DNA of 64,000 nucleotides from an uncultured Anaerolineae bacterium (GCA_903822545.1 CAIJPN010000135.1:1-64000), one strand, 5' to 3'; shown: positions 8,600 through 17,434, counted from the stretch's first letter. Numbers and translations are program-made. Notes: generated by a model not told the origin, from the letters alone.

Positions 8600-9082
8600 C
8601 TACTCATTGATAATATCTCCCGACTTTCCGCCATGTTTTTCGACAAGCCGAATGTTCTGGATTTTCATGGTTTTTTCGGCGGCTTTGGCCATGTCGTAGA
8701 CCGTCAGCGCGGCGATGGAGACGGCGGTCAGGGCTTCCATCTCCACGCCGGTTTTGCCGGTGGTTTTGGCGGTGGCGGTAATGCTCAGGCCGGGCAGGGA
8801 ATCGTCGAGGGCCAGGTCAACATCCACTTTGGAGAGGGCTATCGGGTGGCAGAGCGGAATCAGCTCGGAGGTTTTTTTCGCGCCCATGATGCCCGCAATC
8901 TGGGCAATCGTCAGCACATCGCCTTTTTTGATGGCCCCGGCGCGAATCAGCGCCAGGGTTTCGGGCTTCATCACAATTTCGCCCCTGGCGATGGCGATGC
9001 GCTCGCTGTCGGGCTTGTGGCCCACGTCCACCATGCGGGCGCGGCCAGTTTCGTCGAGATGGGTGAGGGTTGGGAAATCCAT
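8600..9082 (-). CDS. moaC: Cyclic pyranopterin monophosphate synthase
   Basis: MoaC catalyses the second half of GTP conversion to cyclic pyranopterin monophosphate. The 160 residues start [21 protein letters not shown] and include [15 protein letters not shown] and [20 protein letters not shown], both hallmark motifs, with a terminal KHGGKSGDI. The start is the ATG 7 nt after a TATAAT hexamer on the minus strand, so the mRNA is probably leaderless. It is the first gene of the minus-strand run that ends with the zinc-knuckle gene. No moaA is present in the window. Confidence 0.95.
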   Translation of the reverse strand: MDFPTLTHLDETGRARMVDVGHKPDSERIAIARGEIVMKPETLALIRAGAIKKGDVLTIAQIAGIMGAKKTSELIPLCHPIALSKVDVDLALDDSLPGLSITATAKTTGKTGVEMEALTAVSIAALTVYDMAKAAEKTMKIQNIRLVEKHGGKSGDIINE

Positions 9083-9089
9083 GCGGCGA

Positions 9090-9095
9090 ATTATA
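9090..9095 (-). promoter_or_regulatory. -10 box of a leaderless moaC promoter
   Basis: TATAAT on the minus strand with only 7 nt to the moaC ATG. Transcription would start at or next to the start codon, and no Shine-Dalgarno sequence exists. Confidence 0.65.
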
Positions 9096-9110
9096 CCGTA
9101 GGGCTGGTGA

Positions 9111-9116
9111 TATAAT
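9111..9116 (+). promoter_or_regulatory. -10 box of a leaderless scpA promoter
   Basis: TATAAT on the plus strand ends 8 nt before the scpA ATG. The two back-to-back -10 boxes share a 42-bp intergenic region, leaving no room for 5' leaders. Confidence 0.65.
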
Positions 9117-9124
9117 CGCGCCCT

Positions 9125-9904
9125 ATGGATTTGAACATCGCCACCCACCAGACCGGGAAATACCTCGTCACCACGCCCGTTTACGAAGGGCCGCTGGACC
9201 TGCTTTTACAGCTCATTGAACGCGCCGAGTTGGACATCACCTCGCTGGCGCTGGCGCTGGTAACGGATCAATACCTGCAACACATCCGCGCCATGCAAGA
9301 GGCCGCCCGCGCCGACGAAATCTCCGCCTTCCTGGTCATCGCCGCCAAGCTGATCCAGATCAAATCCGAAGCGCTGCTGCCGCGTCCGCCCGCGCGCGAG
9401 GCCGGTGAGGAAAATCCCGCCGAGGCGCTGGCCGAACAACTGCGCAAATACAAACGCTTCAAAGAAATCTCACAGTGGATGGAACAGCGCGAAAGCGCCG
9501 GGCTGAAAACCTACCTGCGGCTGGCCCCTCCGCCCAAAGTGGAAGGGCGCCTCGACCTGAGCGACATCACCCTGATGGATTTATTCTCCGCCGCCGAAGG
9601 CGTTTTCCTGAGCGAAAAAGAAAAACAATCGCTCGGAACAGTGATTTCCGCGCCCAAAGTCACCATCCGCCAGAAAATCAGCTTCATCGCTGAAACCATG
9701 TCCAAAAACAAAAATTCCAGCTTCCGGCGGCTGATCGTTGACTCGAAATCGCGCCTGGAAGTGGTTGTCACCTTCCTGGCCATGCTCGAACTGATCAAAC
9801 GCTACCGCATCTCCGCCCGGCAAGATGCGCTGTTCGGCGATATCGAAATCGAGCGCAGCGACGACTGGAACCTGGAAGAAGAGATCGAAGTCGAATTCGA
9901 GTAG
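9125..9904 (+). CDS. scpA: Segregation and condensation protein A
   Basis: ScpA is the kleisin that bridges SMC heads with ScpB in chromosome condensation. The 259 residues contain the N-terminal motif [20 protein letters not shown], then [20 protein letters not shown], and a C-terminal winged-helix region with [21 protein letters not shown]. The length is typical. No scpB follows; the next plus-strand gene is unrelated. The stop codon TAG is the first bases of a family A palindromic repeat. Translation probably starts on a leaderless transcript. Confidence 0.93.
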   Translation: MDLNIATHQTGKYLVTTPVYEGPLDLLLQLIERAELDITSLALALVTDQYLQHIRAMQEAARADEISAFLVIAAKLIQIKSEALLPRPPAREAGEENPAEALAEQLRKYKRFKEISQWMEQRESAGLKTYLRLAPPPKVEGRLDLSDITLMDLFSAAEGVFLSEKEKQSLGTVISAPKVTIRQKISFIAETMSKNKNSSFRRLIVDSKSRLEVVVTFLAMLELIKRYRISARQDALFGDIEIERSDDWNLEEEIEVEFE

Positions 9905-9964
9905 GGGCGGGGTCTCCCCGCCCTTTTTATTTCCAAAACCGGGGTAGGGAAACCCTGCCCCTAC
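9901..9964. repeat. Double palindromic repeat (family A) between scpA and the VanZ-like gene
   Basis: GTAGGGGCGGGGTCTCCCCGCCC is followed by T-rich sequence and then GGGGTAGGGAAACCCTGCCCCTAC. The outer ends GTAGGGGC and GCCCCTAC are inverted copies. It supplies the scpA stop codon and encodes the last residues of the convergent VanZ-like gene. The first hairpin plus T-run could act as a terminator. Confidence 0.8.
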
Positions 9965-10310
9965 CCTTAACAAACCACCCAGCCAACAGCGCCAGCGCGG
10001 CCCCGATCCCATCGAACACAAACACATCGAAATAGCTCGGCGTGCGCCCCGGCACAAACGACTGGTGAAACTCATCCGTCAAAGCATACCCAACCGCCAG
10101 CAGCCAGGCCAGCCCAATTTTGCGCGGATCAAACCCCAGCGCATACCAATACGAGAGCGCCAGCAGCGCATACCCGCTCATGTGGCCGCCTTTTTTCACC
10201 AGACGATCCAGCAGGCCATAATCCGGCAGCTTTTGGCCAGGGGTATTCGAAAACAGGAAAATCACAACCATCACGGTCAGGGCAGGAATCCAGCGTTTGA
10301 AATTTTTCAT
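9927..10310 (-). CDS. VanZ-like membrane protein
   Basis: 127 residues with about four membrane segments: a start around PALTVMVVIFLFS, then YALLALSYWYAL, a middle AWLLAVGYALTDEFHQSFVPGR, and an end FDGIGAALALLAGWF. The motif DEFHQ-x-FVPGR is typical of VanZ-like proteins, which in vanA-type clusters give weak teicoplanin resistance but elsewhere have no known role. The C-terminal [11 protein letters not shown] is encoded by a repeat unit. A minus-strand TAAAAT ends 7 nt from the ATG, so the mRNA is probably leaderless. Confidence 0.85.
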   Translation of the reverse strand: MKNFKRWIPALTVMVVIFLFSNTPGQKLPDYGLLDRLVKKGGHMSGYALLALSYWYALGFDPRKIGLAWLLAVGYALTDEFHQSFVPGRTPSYFDVFVFDGIGAALALLAGWFVKGRGRVSLPRFWK

Positions 10311-10317
10311 GCCGCCG

Positions 10318-10323
10318 ATTTTA
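10318..10323 (-). promoter_or_regulatory. -10 box of a leaderless VanZ-like gene promoter
   Basis: TAAAAT on the minus strand followed by 7 nt and then the ATG, with no Shine-Dalgarno. Confidence 0.5.
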
Positions 10324-10336
10324 CATCAACATGCGG

Positions 10337-10342
10337 TAAACT
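10337..10342 (+). promoter_or_regulatory. -10 box of a leaderless pabBC promoter
   Basis: TAAACT on the plus strand followed by 7 nt and then the pabBC ATG, mirroring the arrangement of the divergent gene on the other strand. Confidence 0.45.
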
Positions 10343-10349
10343 TCCTCGC

Positions 10350-12077
10350 ATGGATTTCGCCCAAAACACCGTCATCCTGCGCGATGGCGATGGCTGGTTG
10401 CTCTACCAGTCGCCCCACCGCATCATCCAGACATCCAACCTGGATGAAATTGTGCTGCTATTGGCCGAAATCGAACATTTGGTGGAAGCAAACTCCTGGC
10501 ACGCCGCCGGTTTCCTGGCTTACGAGGCCGCCCCGGCATTTGACCGCTCCCTGGCAGTCCGCCCTGCCACCGGGCTGCCGTTGCTGTGGTTTGGACTCTA
10601 CCCCGCGCCGCGCCGCCTGGGCCGCCTCCCAGAACCTGAAAACGGATTCACGCTGGGGGGGTGGCAGCCAAATATCACAGAGTCAGAATACTTCGGGGCC
10701 ATCGAAAAAGTCAAAGCGCACATTGCGCGCGGCGAAACCTACCAGGTCAACTACACCTTTCGGCTGAGAAACCAGCTACAGGGCGGGGCTTTTGCCCTTT
10801 TCCACAAAATGGCCCAGGCCCAGCCGGTCGGCTATTCCGCCTATGTAGACACCAGCCAGCACATCCTGTGTTCGGCCTCGCCCGAACTCTTCTTCACGCT
10901 GGATGGCGAAACCGTTACCTGCCGCCCGATGAAAGGCACCGTCAAACGTGGCCGCACCCTGGCCGAAGATGAAGCCCAGGCCGCCTGGCTGCGCGGCTCA
11001 CTCAAAAACCGCGCCGAAAACGTCATGATCGTGGACATGATTCGCAACGACTTGGGGCGCATCGCCAAAATCGGCTCGGTGCGCGTTCCGGCGCTCTTCA
11101 CCACCGAGCGCTATCGCACGCTCTGGCAGATGACCAGCACCGTGCAAGCCCAAACCAGCGCCCCATTCAGCGAACTGATGACCGCGCTGTTCCCGTGCGC
11201 CAGCATCACCGGCGCGCCCAAAGTGCGCACCATGCAGATCATCGCCGCGCTGGAAACAGCCCCGCGCGGTATCTACACCGGAAGCATTGGCCGCCTTTGG
11301 CCGGGGCGAAAAGCTGTTTTCAATGTGGCTATCCGCACCGTAGCAATCGAAAAAGCCAGCGGAACGGCAGAATATGGCATTGGCGGCGGCATCGTCTGGG
11401 ATTCCACGCCCGAAAGCGAGTTTGACGAGGCCCTGCTCAAGGCCCGCGCGCTGACTGCCCCACCTGCAGCCTTCCAGCTGCTCGAAACCCTGCGCTGGGA
11501 GCCGGGAAAAGGTTATTTCCTGCTCGAAAAGCACCTTAAACGGCTGGAAAATTCAGCACAATATTTTGGCTATGCGCTAGATTTGGATTTTTCCGCGCAA
11601 AAACTGGAGCAAGCTGCCCGCGCTTTTCCCCCGTCCGCCCAGCGGGTGCGGATGCTGGCCGCCCCGGATGGTGCTACCGTTATCGAACATGGGCCCCTGG
11701 CTGACCCATCGCTCCCCCCGCTAAAAGTGAAGCTGGCCACCCGCGCCATCGATTCGTCTGACATTTTTCTCTACCACAAAACCACAAACCGGGCTGTGTA
11801 CGAGGCCCTGGCGCGCCCGATGTGCGATGACACCCTGCTTTTTAACGAACGCGGCGAATTGACCGAGTTCACCATCGGCAGCCTGGTGGTGGAATTTGAT
11901 GGTCAGTTCTACACTCCGCCGGTGGAATGCGGATTGCTTCCAGGGGTGATGCGCGCCGATTTACTGGAAAAAGGCCAGGTCAGCGAGAGAATCATCAAAC
12001 TGGAAGAACTGCCGCAGTGCCTGCGCATGTTCCGGGTTAATTCGGTGCGCGGCTGGCAGGAAGCGCTTTTGACGTAG
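10350..12077 (+). CDS. pabB: Fused aminodeoxychorismate synthase component I and aminodeoxychorismate lyase
   Basis: A 575-residue bifunctional enzyme of p-aminobenzoate and folate synthesis. Residues 1 to about 370 are the chorismate-binding half: KAHIARGETYQVNYTF, ASPELFF, CRPMKGTVKRG, DMIRNDLGRIAK, CASITGAPKVRTM and an end IGGGIVWDS. The Lys in PMKGT marks PabB rather than TrpE. The rest is a PLP-dependent lyase of the PabC/IlvE fold, with LLFNERGELTEFTIGSL and GLLPGVMRADLL. The start was taken at MDFAQNTVILRDG; upstream frame extension runs antisense through the VanZ-like gene. The stop TAG comes from a family A repeat. No pabA is adjacent. Confidence 0.93.
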   Translation: MDFAQNTVILRDGDGWLLYQSPHRIIQTSNLDEIVLLLAEIEHLVEANSWHAAGFLAYEAAPAFDRSLAVRPATGLPLLWFGLYPAPRRLGRLPEPENGFTLGGWQPNITESEYFGAIEKVKAHIARGETYQVNYTFRLRNQLQGGAFALFHKMAQAQPVGYSAYVDTSQHILCSASPELFFTLDGETVTCRPMKGTVKRGRTLAEDEAQAAWLRGSLKNRAENVMIVDMIRNDLGRIAKIGSVRVPALFTTERYRTLWQMTSTVQAQTSAPFSELMTALFPCASITGAPKVRTMQIIAALETAPRGIYTGSIGRLWPGRKAVFNVAIRTVAIEKASGTAEYGIGGGIVWDSTPESEFDEALLKARALTAPPAAFQLLETLRWEPGKGYFLLEKHLKRLENSAQYFGYALDLDFSAQKLEQAARAFPPSAQRVRMLAAPDGATVIEHGPLADPSLPPLKVKLATRAIDSSDIFLYHKTTNRAVYEALARPMCDDTLLFNERGELTEFTIGSLVVEFDGQFYTPPVECGLLPGVMRADLLEKGQVSERIIKLEELPQCLRMFRVNSVRGWQEALLT

Positions 12078-12100
12078 CGCGAAATAGCATTTCGCGCCAC
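12074..12100. repeat. Family A palindromic repeat at the pabBC stop codon
   Basis: GTAGCGCGAAATAGCATTTCGCGCCAC: arms GCGCGAAAT and ATTTCGCGC are perfect complements around AGC. The TAG at its left end is the stop codon of the preceding gene. Confidence 0.8.
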
Positions 12101-12162
12101 AAGCAGGGATTTTGGTTATGCCATCGGACAGATTTCATGCTAAACTTGGCGCCAAAGGAGCT

Positions 12163-12519
12163 ATGAAAAGCAAAATGGAAACCGAAACCCAAAGCACGAC
12201 TGAAGAGAAAGACCCGATCCTGTATAACCCGAAAATTGTTGGGCTGATCGCGAATGCCAGCAGTTGGGCATCCTGGCTGGTGCTGGTTGGCATCCTGGCA
12301 GATGTTATCGCCCAATTTGTCAGCATGCAGGCCACCATCACACAGCAAGGCATGAGCTTCGCTGACCTGCTGAAAGAACCTTCCGCAATTGCGTACATGC
12401 TTACGAACCTGGTAACCCCGTTTGTGACTGGCCTGGCGCTGTTCCTGCTGATGCAGGGAGTTTCAGTTGGATTGAACGTCCTGATGGAAATGGACTTCAA
12501 TCAGCGCGGCGAAGAGTAA
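12163..12519 (+). CDS. Small two-helix membrane protein
   Basis: 118 residues starting MKSKMETETQSTTEEKD. A charged N-terminal tail precedes two probable membrane segments, WASWLVLVGILADVIAQFV (about 44-62) and NLVTPFVTGLALFLLMQGVSV (about 85-105). The start was chosen because AAAGGAG lies 6 nt upstream; a longer frame from 12112 lacks such a site. I do not recognise the family. It sits alone between pabBC and a terminator. Confidence 0.7.
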   Translation: MKSKMETETQSTTEEKDPILYNPKIVGLIANASSWASWLVLVGILADVIAQFVSMQATITQQGMSFADLLKEPSAIAYMLTNLVTPFVTGLALFLLMQGVSVGLNVLMEMDFNQRGEE

Positions 12520-12566
12520 TCTTCCAACAGCCTGAAACACCCCTATTTTGCTACGGTTGAATAAAC

Positions 12567-12596
12567 AAAAATCCCGCTTTAGGCGGGGTTTTTTTA
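12567..12596 (+). terminator. Intrinsic terminator of the small membrane-protein gene
   Basis: AATCCCGCTTTAGGCGGGGTT followed by a run of T residues; a G/C stem of six pairs with a short loop. Confidence 0.8.
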
Positions 12597-12635
12597 TTGA
12601 TGAGTTCGGATGATGCCCAGGCAAGGAAAGCTAAG

Positions 12636-12870
12636 GGGTTGTAAAAGTATTACTCCGCATTTTCGGATACCCCGTTTGACCCCCATCCCCCGCCTTCCCC
12701 CAAATACGGACGCTCTCCAGTCCGTATTTGGGGGAAGGCGCTGAAACCTGGCAAAAAAATAGGTTTCTCTTCCCCCAAATCCCCTGGTTTTGGGGATTTG
12801 GGGGAGGCTGGGAGGGGGTTGCCTACGAATGTTAAAAAATCAATCTGCGGAGTAATACTTTTACAACCCT
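12636..12870. mobile_element. MITE-like element with 24-bp terminal inverted repeats
   Basis: The left end GGGTTGTAAAAGTATTACTC and the four bases CGCA (12636-12659) are matched perfectly, inverted, at 12846-12869. CTAAG flanks both sides (12631-12635 and 12871-12875), as a 5-bp target duplication would. The interior has no open reading frame. It holds two nested palindromes: one built on CCCCCAAATACGGA and its complement, the other on CCCCCAAATCCCC and GGGGATTTGGGGG. The structure fits a non-autonomous miniature element about 235 bp long. No matching transposase is in the window. Confidence 0.75.
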
Positions 12871-12947
12871 CTAAGATTGGTACAATAAGACCGATCTTAT
12901 CCACTCAACCCTGTGCCCGGTAATTGAATTCATTCCCCAGCCTGCCC

Positions 12948-15900
12948 ATGCCTACGCTCGACTTCCAGCATCCCTTCCGCAAATACCAGCGCATGATCCT
13001 GGCGCAGGTTGACCAGGCCCCGCAAGATCGCAAATATCATATCGTCGCGCCGCCGGGAGCGGGGAAAACTATCGTCGGCATCGAGTTGATCAACAGGATG
13101 GGCACGCCGGCGGTCGTCTTCACGCCCACAACCACCATCCAGGCCCAGTGGCGGGAAAAAGTCGGGATGTTCCTGCCCGATCCCACCGGGCTGGATTCCA
13201 TCACCAGCCTCGATCCGCGCCGACTGGCCGACATCAATATTTACACCTACCAGCTGATCTCCACCCCCGGCGAAGAGCAGGAGCGCGAGGCCGAAATCGC
13301 CCTGCAAGAATGGGTGCAGACGCTCTTGGCGGAGGGCCAGTCGCCCAACGAAGCCGCCGCCCGCGTCCGCATCGAGACCCTGCGCCAGAATAACCCTTCC
13401 GCTTACCGCAGCGAGATTTCCAAACGCTACAAACGCGCCAAACACAAACTGCTGACCGCTGACCCCGCCGAGTTGGAGCGCTTCCTGCACCCCAACGCCC
13501 GCGCCCTGATCGCCGACCTGGCCGCCCGCCGCATCCGCACCGTTGTGCTGGACGAGTGCCATCACCTGCTCGACTACTGGGCGCTGACCCTGCGCTATCT
13601 CATCAGCCAGCTGGACAATCCGCACATCGTCGGCCTGACCGCCACCCTGCCCAGCCCCGAGACCGATGAAGAGTACGAAAACTACACCAGCCTGCTCGGC
13701 GACGTGGATTTTGAAGTTCCCACCCCGGCGGTGGTCAAGGAAGGCGACCTGGCCCCCTACCGCGACCTGGTCTACTTCGTCGAGCCCAGCCCGCGTGAGC
13801 TGGATTATCTCAACAACATCCAGACCGCTTTCGAGCAGGCCGTCTCCGAACTGACCGCCACACCCCATTTTCGCAACTGGGTGGCTTCCTTTTTCCCAAC
13901 AAAAAGCGCCCTCCCCCAAAGGGGGAGGGCGCCAGGCCCCGCTCCCACCGGGAGAGGGGTTGGGGTGATGGAAAATGGGGAAAGCGCCGAAGACGAGTGG
14001 CTGGCTTTTTGCAATCAGTCGCCGCTCTTCTCGCTGGCCTGCATCCACTTTGCCAAGGCCCACGGCATCCCCCTCGACCCCAAACTGCTCCTACCGGTCG
14101 AAGCCGAAGACCCCCTCACCATCGAAGATTGGGCGCTGCTGCTCGAAAAATACGGCCTCGAGCGGCTCAAACTCAGCCCCAACCCCGAAGACCACGCCAC
14201 CTTCGAGCGCCTGCGCAAAATCCTGCTGCCCTTCGGCTTCACCATCACCGAGCGCGGCCTGCGCCAGAGCCGCTCGGTCGGCGACCTGGTGCTGACCTTC
14301 TCCGAGAGCAAAGACCGCGCCGTGGCCGACATCCTGCAAAAAGAAAACGCCGCCATGGGTGAAAACCTGCGCGCCGTGGTCATCACCGACTTTGAGCGTA
14401 TGTCCAGCGGCATCCAGACCCTTTCGGGCGTACTTGACAAAGACGCTGGCAGCGCCCTGCGCCTTTTCCATCACCTGGCCGAACATCCCAACCTCAACAG
14501 TCTCAACCCGGTTCTGCTCACCGGCAAAACTTTTATGGTGACAAAGGATGACCTGGATACCCTGCTGGGGGAATTTAACCGTTATATCGAGCAGCATCGC
14601 CTGCAAGCCGCCTGCCGCGCCCTCCGCCCTGATGCTGGCAACGTGGTCGAGATTGTTGGTGAGGGCGCTGATTGGGCCTCCCGCACCTACGTCCGCATGG
14701 CGACCGAGTTGTTCGACCGGGGCATCGTCCGCTGCCTGATCGGCACCCGCGGCATCCTGGGCGAAGGCTGGGACTCACTCACCCTCAACACCCTGATCGA
14801 CCTGACCAGTGTCACCACCAGCACCAGCGTCCAGCAGTTGCGCGGACGCACCATCCGCCTCGACCCGGCCTGGCCGCGTAAAGTGGCCCACAACTGGGAT
14901 GTGGTCTGCGTGGCCCGTCCGTTCAAAAAAGGCGATGTGGACTTGAAACGGCTTATCGCCCGGCATGGCCGGTACTGGGGCATTGTCGTCAAAACCCAGC
15001 TCGACCAGGCCCTAGCCGATGCTGGGGCGGTCTTAAATTCCGGGATGAATTCCCCGGCCCTCTCCCTTGGGGAGAGAGGCGGGGAAGCCCCCAGCATGGG
15101 GGTGAGGGGGTTGCCCGCAGAAAACATTGGCCGCATCGTGCGCGGCCTGCCGCACGTTAGCGAAGAACTGGCTTACGAACTGGCCATTAAGCCGTTTAAC
15201 CAGATCAACTTCGCCAAATACACCCGCCGCATGCTGGCCGCCACATCCGAGCGTGAGCGCACCTACGACCTGTGGGGCATTGGTCAGGAATACAGCAACT
15301 TCAGCTACTCGGCCTCGCGCCTCGACACCCGCGACTTGAAAATCCGCACGGTGTTCAGCATCAGCGAAACCATCAAGCGCATGCTGCGCCAGTTCATCGC
15401 CAGCATCCTGGCCGGGTTGTTCACCGTTTTCATCCTCGCCTGTCGCATTGCCCTGCCCATCGGGCTGGATGCCAACCTGAGCCTGGGCCTGCTATGCTTG
15501 ATCCTGATGCTGACCCTCGGCACCTTCGGCATCTTCCTGCTCAATGCGTGGAGCGCCTACAAAATCTTCCAAAAACTGCTGGTCGAGCAGCCCATCGATG
15601 CCATCCTGCTGGATGTAGCCCGCGCCCTGTTCTTCGCCCTGCGCGAAAATAACCTGATCAGCCGCAACCTGCAACCCGACTACATCCGCATCGTGGAAGA
15701 TGTCGATAACAGCTACGAAGTCCTGCTCGACTACGCCTCCCCCGAAGATGCATCTACCTTCATCAAAGCCTTTGGTGAAATCTTCGAGCCGGTGCGCGAC
15801 CAGCGCTACCTGATCCTGCGCACCGACGAGCGCCTGCCCAATCTCATCCTGATGCCGTTTTGGCTGGCCTTGCGCGAATTCCTGGTGAAAACCGACCTGA

Positions 15901-16103
15901 CCCAACCCACCTATCACCCCGTTCCACAAATTCTCGCCACACGCAAAGAGCTGGCCCAAATGTTTGCATATTACTGGGATCACTTTGTTGGCGGGGGCGA
16001 ACTCATCTTTACCCGCTCAGAGATGGGACGTAGCATCTTGCTCCACGCGCGCTCCCAGCGCAGGCCCAAAGTCAAGGGCATGGCCTTTGATTTGTGGCGA
16101 TAA
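12948..16103 (+). CDS. DECH-box superfamily 2 helicase with a membrane hairpin
   Basis: About 1,051 residues from ATG 12948; an in-frame TTG at 12924 would add eight. Motif I is APPGAGKTIVG, motif II VLDECHHL, motif III LTATLPSP. The helicase C domain has LIGTRGILGEGWDS and QQLRGRTIR. Near residues 815-875 two hydrophobic segments occur (ASILAGLFTVFILACRIALP and a second rich in Leu/Met), predicting a membrane hairpin, followed by a soluble C-terminal domain of about 170 residues. Two low-complexity insertions are encoded by palindromic repeats at 13907-13972 and 15052-15110. Defence, DNA uptake or repair roles are all possible; none is shown. Confidence 0.8.
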   Translation: MPTLDFQHPFRKYQRMILAQVDQAPQDRKYHIVAPPGAGKTIVGIELINRMGTPAVVFTPTTTIQAQWREKVGMFLPDPTGLDSITSLDPRRLADINIYTYQLISTPGEEQEREAEIALQEWVQTLLAEGQSPNEAAARVRIETLRQNNPSAYRSEISKRYKRAKHKLLTADPAELERFLHPNARALIADLAARRIRTVVLDECHHLLDYWALTLRYLISQLDNPHIVGLTATLPSPETDEEYENYTSLLGDVDFEVPTPAVVKEGDLAPYRDLVYFVEPSPRELDYLNNIQTAFEQAVSELTATPHFRNWVASFFPTKSALPQRGRAPGPAPTGRGVGVMENGESAEDEWLAFCNQSPLFSLACIHFAKAHGIPLDPKLLLPVEAEDPLTIEDWALLLEKYGLERLKLSPNPEDHATFERLRKILLPFGFTITERGLRQSRSVGDLVLTFSESKDRAVADILQKENAAMGENLRAVVITDFERMSSGIQTLSGVLDKDAGSALRLFHHLAEHPNLNSLNPVLLTGKTFMVTKDDLDTLLGEFNRYIEQHRLQAACRALRPDAGNVVEIVGEGADWASRTYVRMATELFDRGIVRCLIGTRGILGEGWDSLTLNTLIDLTSVTTSTSVQQLRGRTIRLDPAWPRKVAHNWDVVCVARPFKKGDVDLKRLIARHGRYWGIVVKTQLDQALADAGAVLNSGMNSPALSLGERGGEAPSMGVRGLPAENIGRIVRGLPHVSEELAYELAIKPFNQINFAKYTRRMLAATSERERTYDLWGIGQEYSNFSYSASRLDTRDLKIRTVFSISETIKRMLRQFIASILAGLFTVFILACRIALPIGLDANLSLGLLCLILMLTLGTFGIFLLNAWSAYKIFQKLLVEQPIDAILLDVARALFFALRENNLISRNLQPDYIRIVEDVDNSYEVLLDYASPEDASTFIKAFGEIFEPVRDQRYLILRTDERLPNLILMPFWLALREFLVKTDLTQPTYHPVPQILATRKELAQMFAYYWDHFVGGGELIFTRSEMGRSILLHARSQRRPKVKGMAFDLWR
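13907..13972. repeat. Family B palindromic repeat in frame inside the helicase gene
   Basis: GCGCCCTCCCCCAAAGGGGG is followed by AGGGCGCCAGGCCCC and then CTCCCACCGGGAGAGGGGTTGGGGTGATGG. Two hairpins lie in a row. It encodes a Pro/Gly/Arg-rich stretch (roughly SALPQRGRAPGPAPTGRG) that is unlike the helicase fold on either side. Confidence 0.75.
15052..15110. repeat. Second family B repeat in frame inside the helicase gene
   Basis: CCCCGGCCCTCTCCCTTGGGGAGAG is followed by GCGGGGAAGCCCCCAGCATGGGGGTGAGGGGG. It encodes a stretch like SPALSLGERGGEAPSMGVRG between conserved helicase segments without changing frame. Confidence 0.75.
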
Positions 16104-16154
16104 AAAGCCCGAGGGAGGCGCAGCCCTTTCGGGGGAGACTTCCTCGGGCTTTTT
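16104..16154 (+). terminator. Intrinsic terminator after the helicase gene
   Basis: AAAAAGCCCGAGGGA at 16102-16116 pairs with TCCTCGGGCTTTTT at 16141-16154 across an imperfect inner stem. It starts at the helicase stop codon. Confidence 0.75.
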
Positions 16155-16219
16155 CACCTGGCTGCCGTCACACCTGTAACAGCCAGGATCTTCAATACAC
16201 CGTTTTTCCCAATCAAGCG

Positions 16220-17410
16220 CTAGGGTGGAAAAGGATGGTCGCCAGCATTGAAGTTGAATTTAACAATGATCCAGCATCCAAAAGAGTCCTTCTGCAAAGT
16301 CCACTGGTCAGAACCATATTTGGTTGTCTTGATCGATCCTTTGGACAATGACAGCCAATCTTTGAGTGCGGGTTTCAACGTCCTGTAATATCCACCGCTG
16401 CCACTGGTATAGTAAGCCAGGTCACCATTCCTGGCAGGAACTGCCGGCATGATATCAAAATGCCTGACATCTTTCAATTCATAGTTGACAAATAGATTTT
16501 CTTCATAATGGGCAACCGGCCCGGTTGCCTGTTTCAAGATATCACCGCCATAATCGCTGAAAAGCGCTTTTTCAGAAAAAATGATTGACAGGACATCCAT
16601 ATTTTTCGAGCTGGCGGCATCTGCTTCAGCGTTGATAAGCGCCTTGATGGTTGCATCGTCAGTATCGCGTTTGTAGGCACACTGGGGTGGAATCGATAAA
16701 GTTTGCCGGGCGGTTGGCTCTGGTGAGTTGGTGCTGGTGGGCATTTGTGATGGGAATAGTGTTGCCCCGATTGCGCTGCGGAAGAATATCCCTGTTGAAA
16801 GCAGGCCGATCAAAAAAACAGCCAGGATCACCTGAATAGAAATCCGGGGAAAATGCCAGGGCGGAAGGTTTATCGGTTGCGGTTGAGGATCAACCACATG
16901 GATTTCGGGGAGAATCCTTTCAGGTTCAACCACCAAAGGTGGCGGATCAGGTTGGAGCGTGCGCGCTTTTACCCCTGCGCGCAAACGCAGGGATTTCATC
17001 AATTGATCGTAACCGGCGTTATCGAAATTTTTCCCATCCCAAAAGAGATCGGCCCAGTGATATTTGCTCAGGCTGTCAGGCACGTCGCACTCTTCCAGGC
17101 GTACTGGGATAAGGAAAATCGCGCCTGATGGCTGTTCCTCGGCCACATCCAGGGCAAACTTCATTTCTTTTTGTACATACCCTGTTTTATTAACGGAATT
17201 TTTTGTCAGGCAAATCAAGACAATATCTGCTTCACGCACAGCGCGGGGGATTTCCTGCTTCCAATCCTGCCCGGGCAGCAATTTTTCCTTATCCAGCCAG
17301 GCGTCAATACCATCGGCAACAAGTCGTTTGTACAGTTTATGCACAACCGGTTTATCGCCGGAAGAATGGCACAGGAACACGCGCAATCGATTGGCGCTCG
17401 CTTCAGTCAT
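16220..17410 (-). CDS. TIR-domain protein with one membrane helix and an NTF2-like C-terminal domain
   Basis: 396 residues. An N-terminal TIR domain (about 8-146) has RVFLCHSSGDKPVV, the WLDKEKLLPGQDW motif, and NKTGYVQKEMKFAL. A Pro-rich linker leads to one membrane helix near 189-210 (VILAVFLIGLLSTGIFF). The remaining 170 residues look like a SnoaL/NTF2-type domain (ALINAEADAASSKN near its start, then WTLQKDSFGCWIIVKF), which would face the cell exterior. TIR domains are either protein-interaction modules or NAD-cleaving enzymes; the key glutamate was not pinned down here. GGAGGA precedes the ATG. The gene starts 24 bp after the GH17 gene ends, so the two are probably cotranscribed. Confidence 0.85.
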   Translation of the reverse strand: MTEASANRLRVFLCHSSGDKPVVHKLYKRLVADGIDAWLDKEKLLPGQDWKQEIPRAVREADIVLICLTKNSVNKTGYVQKEMKFALDVAEEQPSGAIFLIPVRLEECDVPDSLSKYHWADLFWDGKNFDNAGYDQLMKSLRLRAGVKARTLQPDPPPLVVEPERILPEIHVVDPQPQPINLPPWHFPRISIQVILAVFLIGLLSTGIFFRSAIGATLFPSQMPTSTNSPEPTARQTLSIPPQCAYKRDTDDATIKALINAEADAASSKNMDVLSIIFSEKALFSDYGGDILKQATGPVAHYEENLFVNYELKDVRHFDIMPAVPARNGDLAYYTSGSGGYYRTLKPALKDWLSLSKGSIKTTKYGSDQWTLQKDSFGCWIIVKFNFNAGDHPFPP

Positions 17411-17434
17411 AAAACGGGTTCCTCCATGCCGGTA

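Noticed and set aside
10065-12077. Extended pabBC start at 10065
   Set aside because: The extension is antisense to the VanZ-like gene and shows no similarity to PabB. The ATG at 10350 follows a -10 box and begins the conserved domain.
12948-17410. Helicase and TIR genes as a phage-defence island
   Set aside because: They are convergent and not in one operon, the TIR gene pairs with a glucanase instead, and no nuclease, methylase or other defence gene adjoins. It stays an open possibility only.
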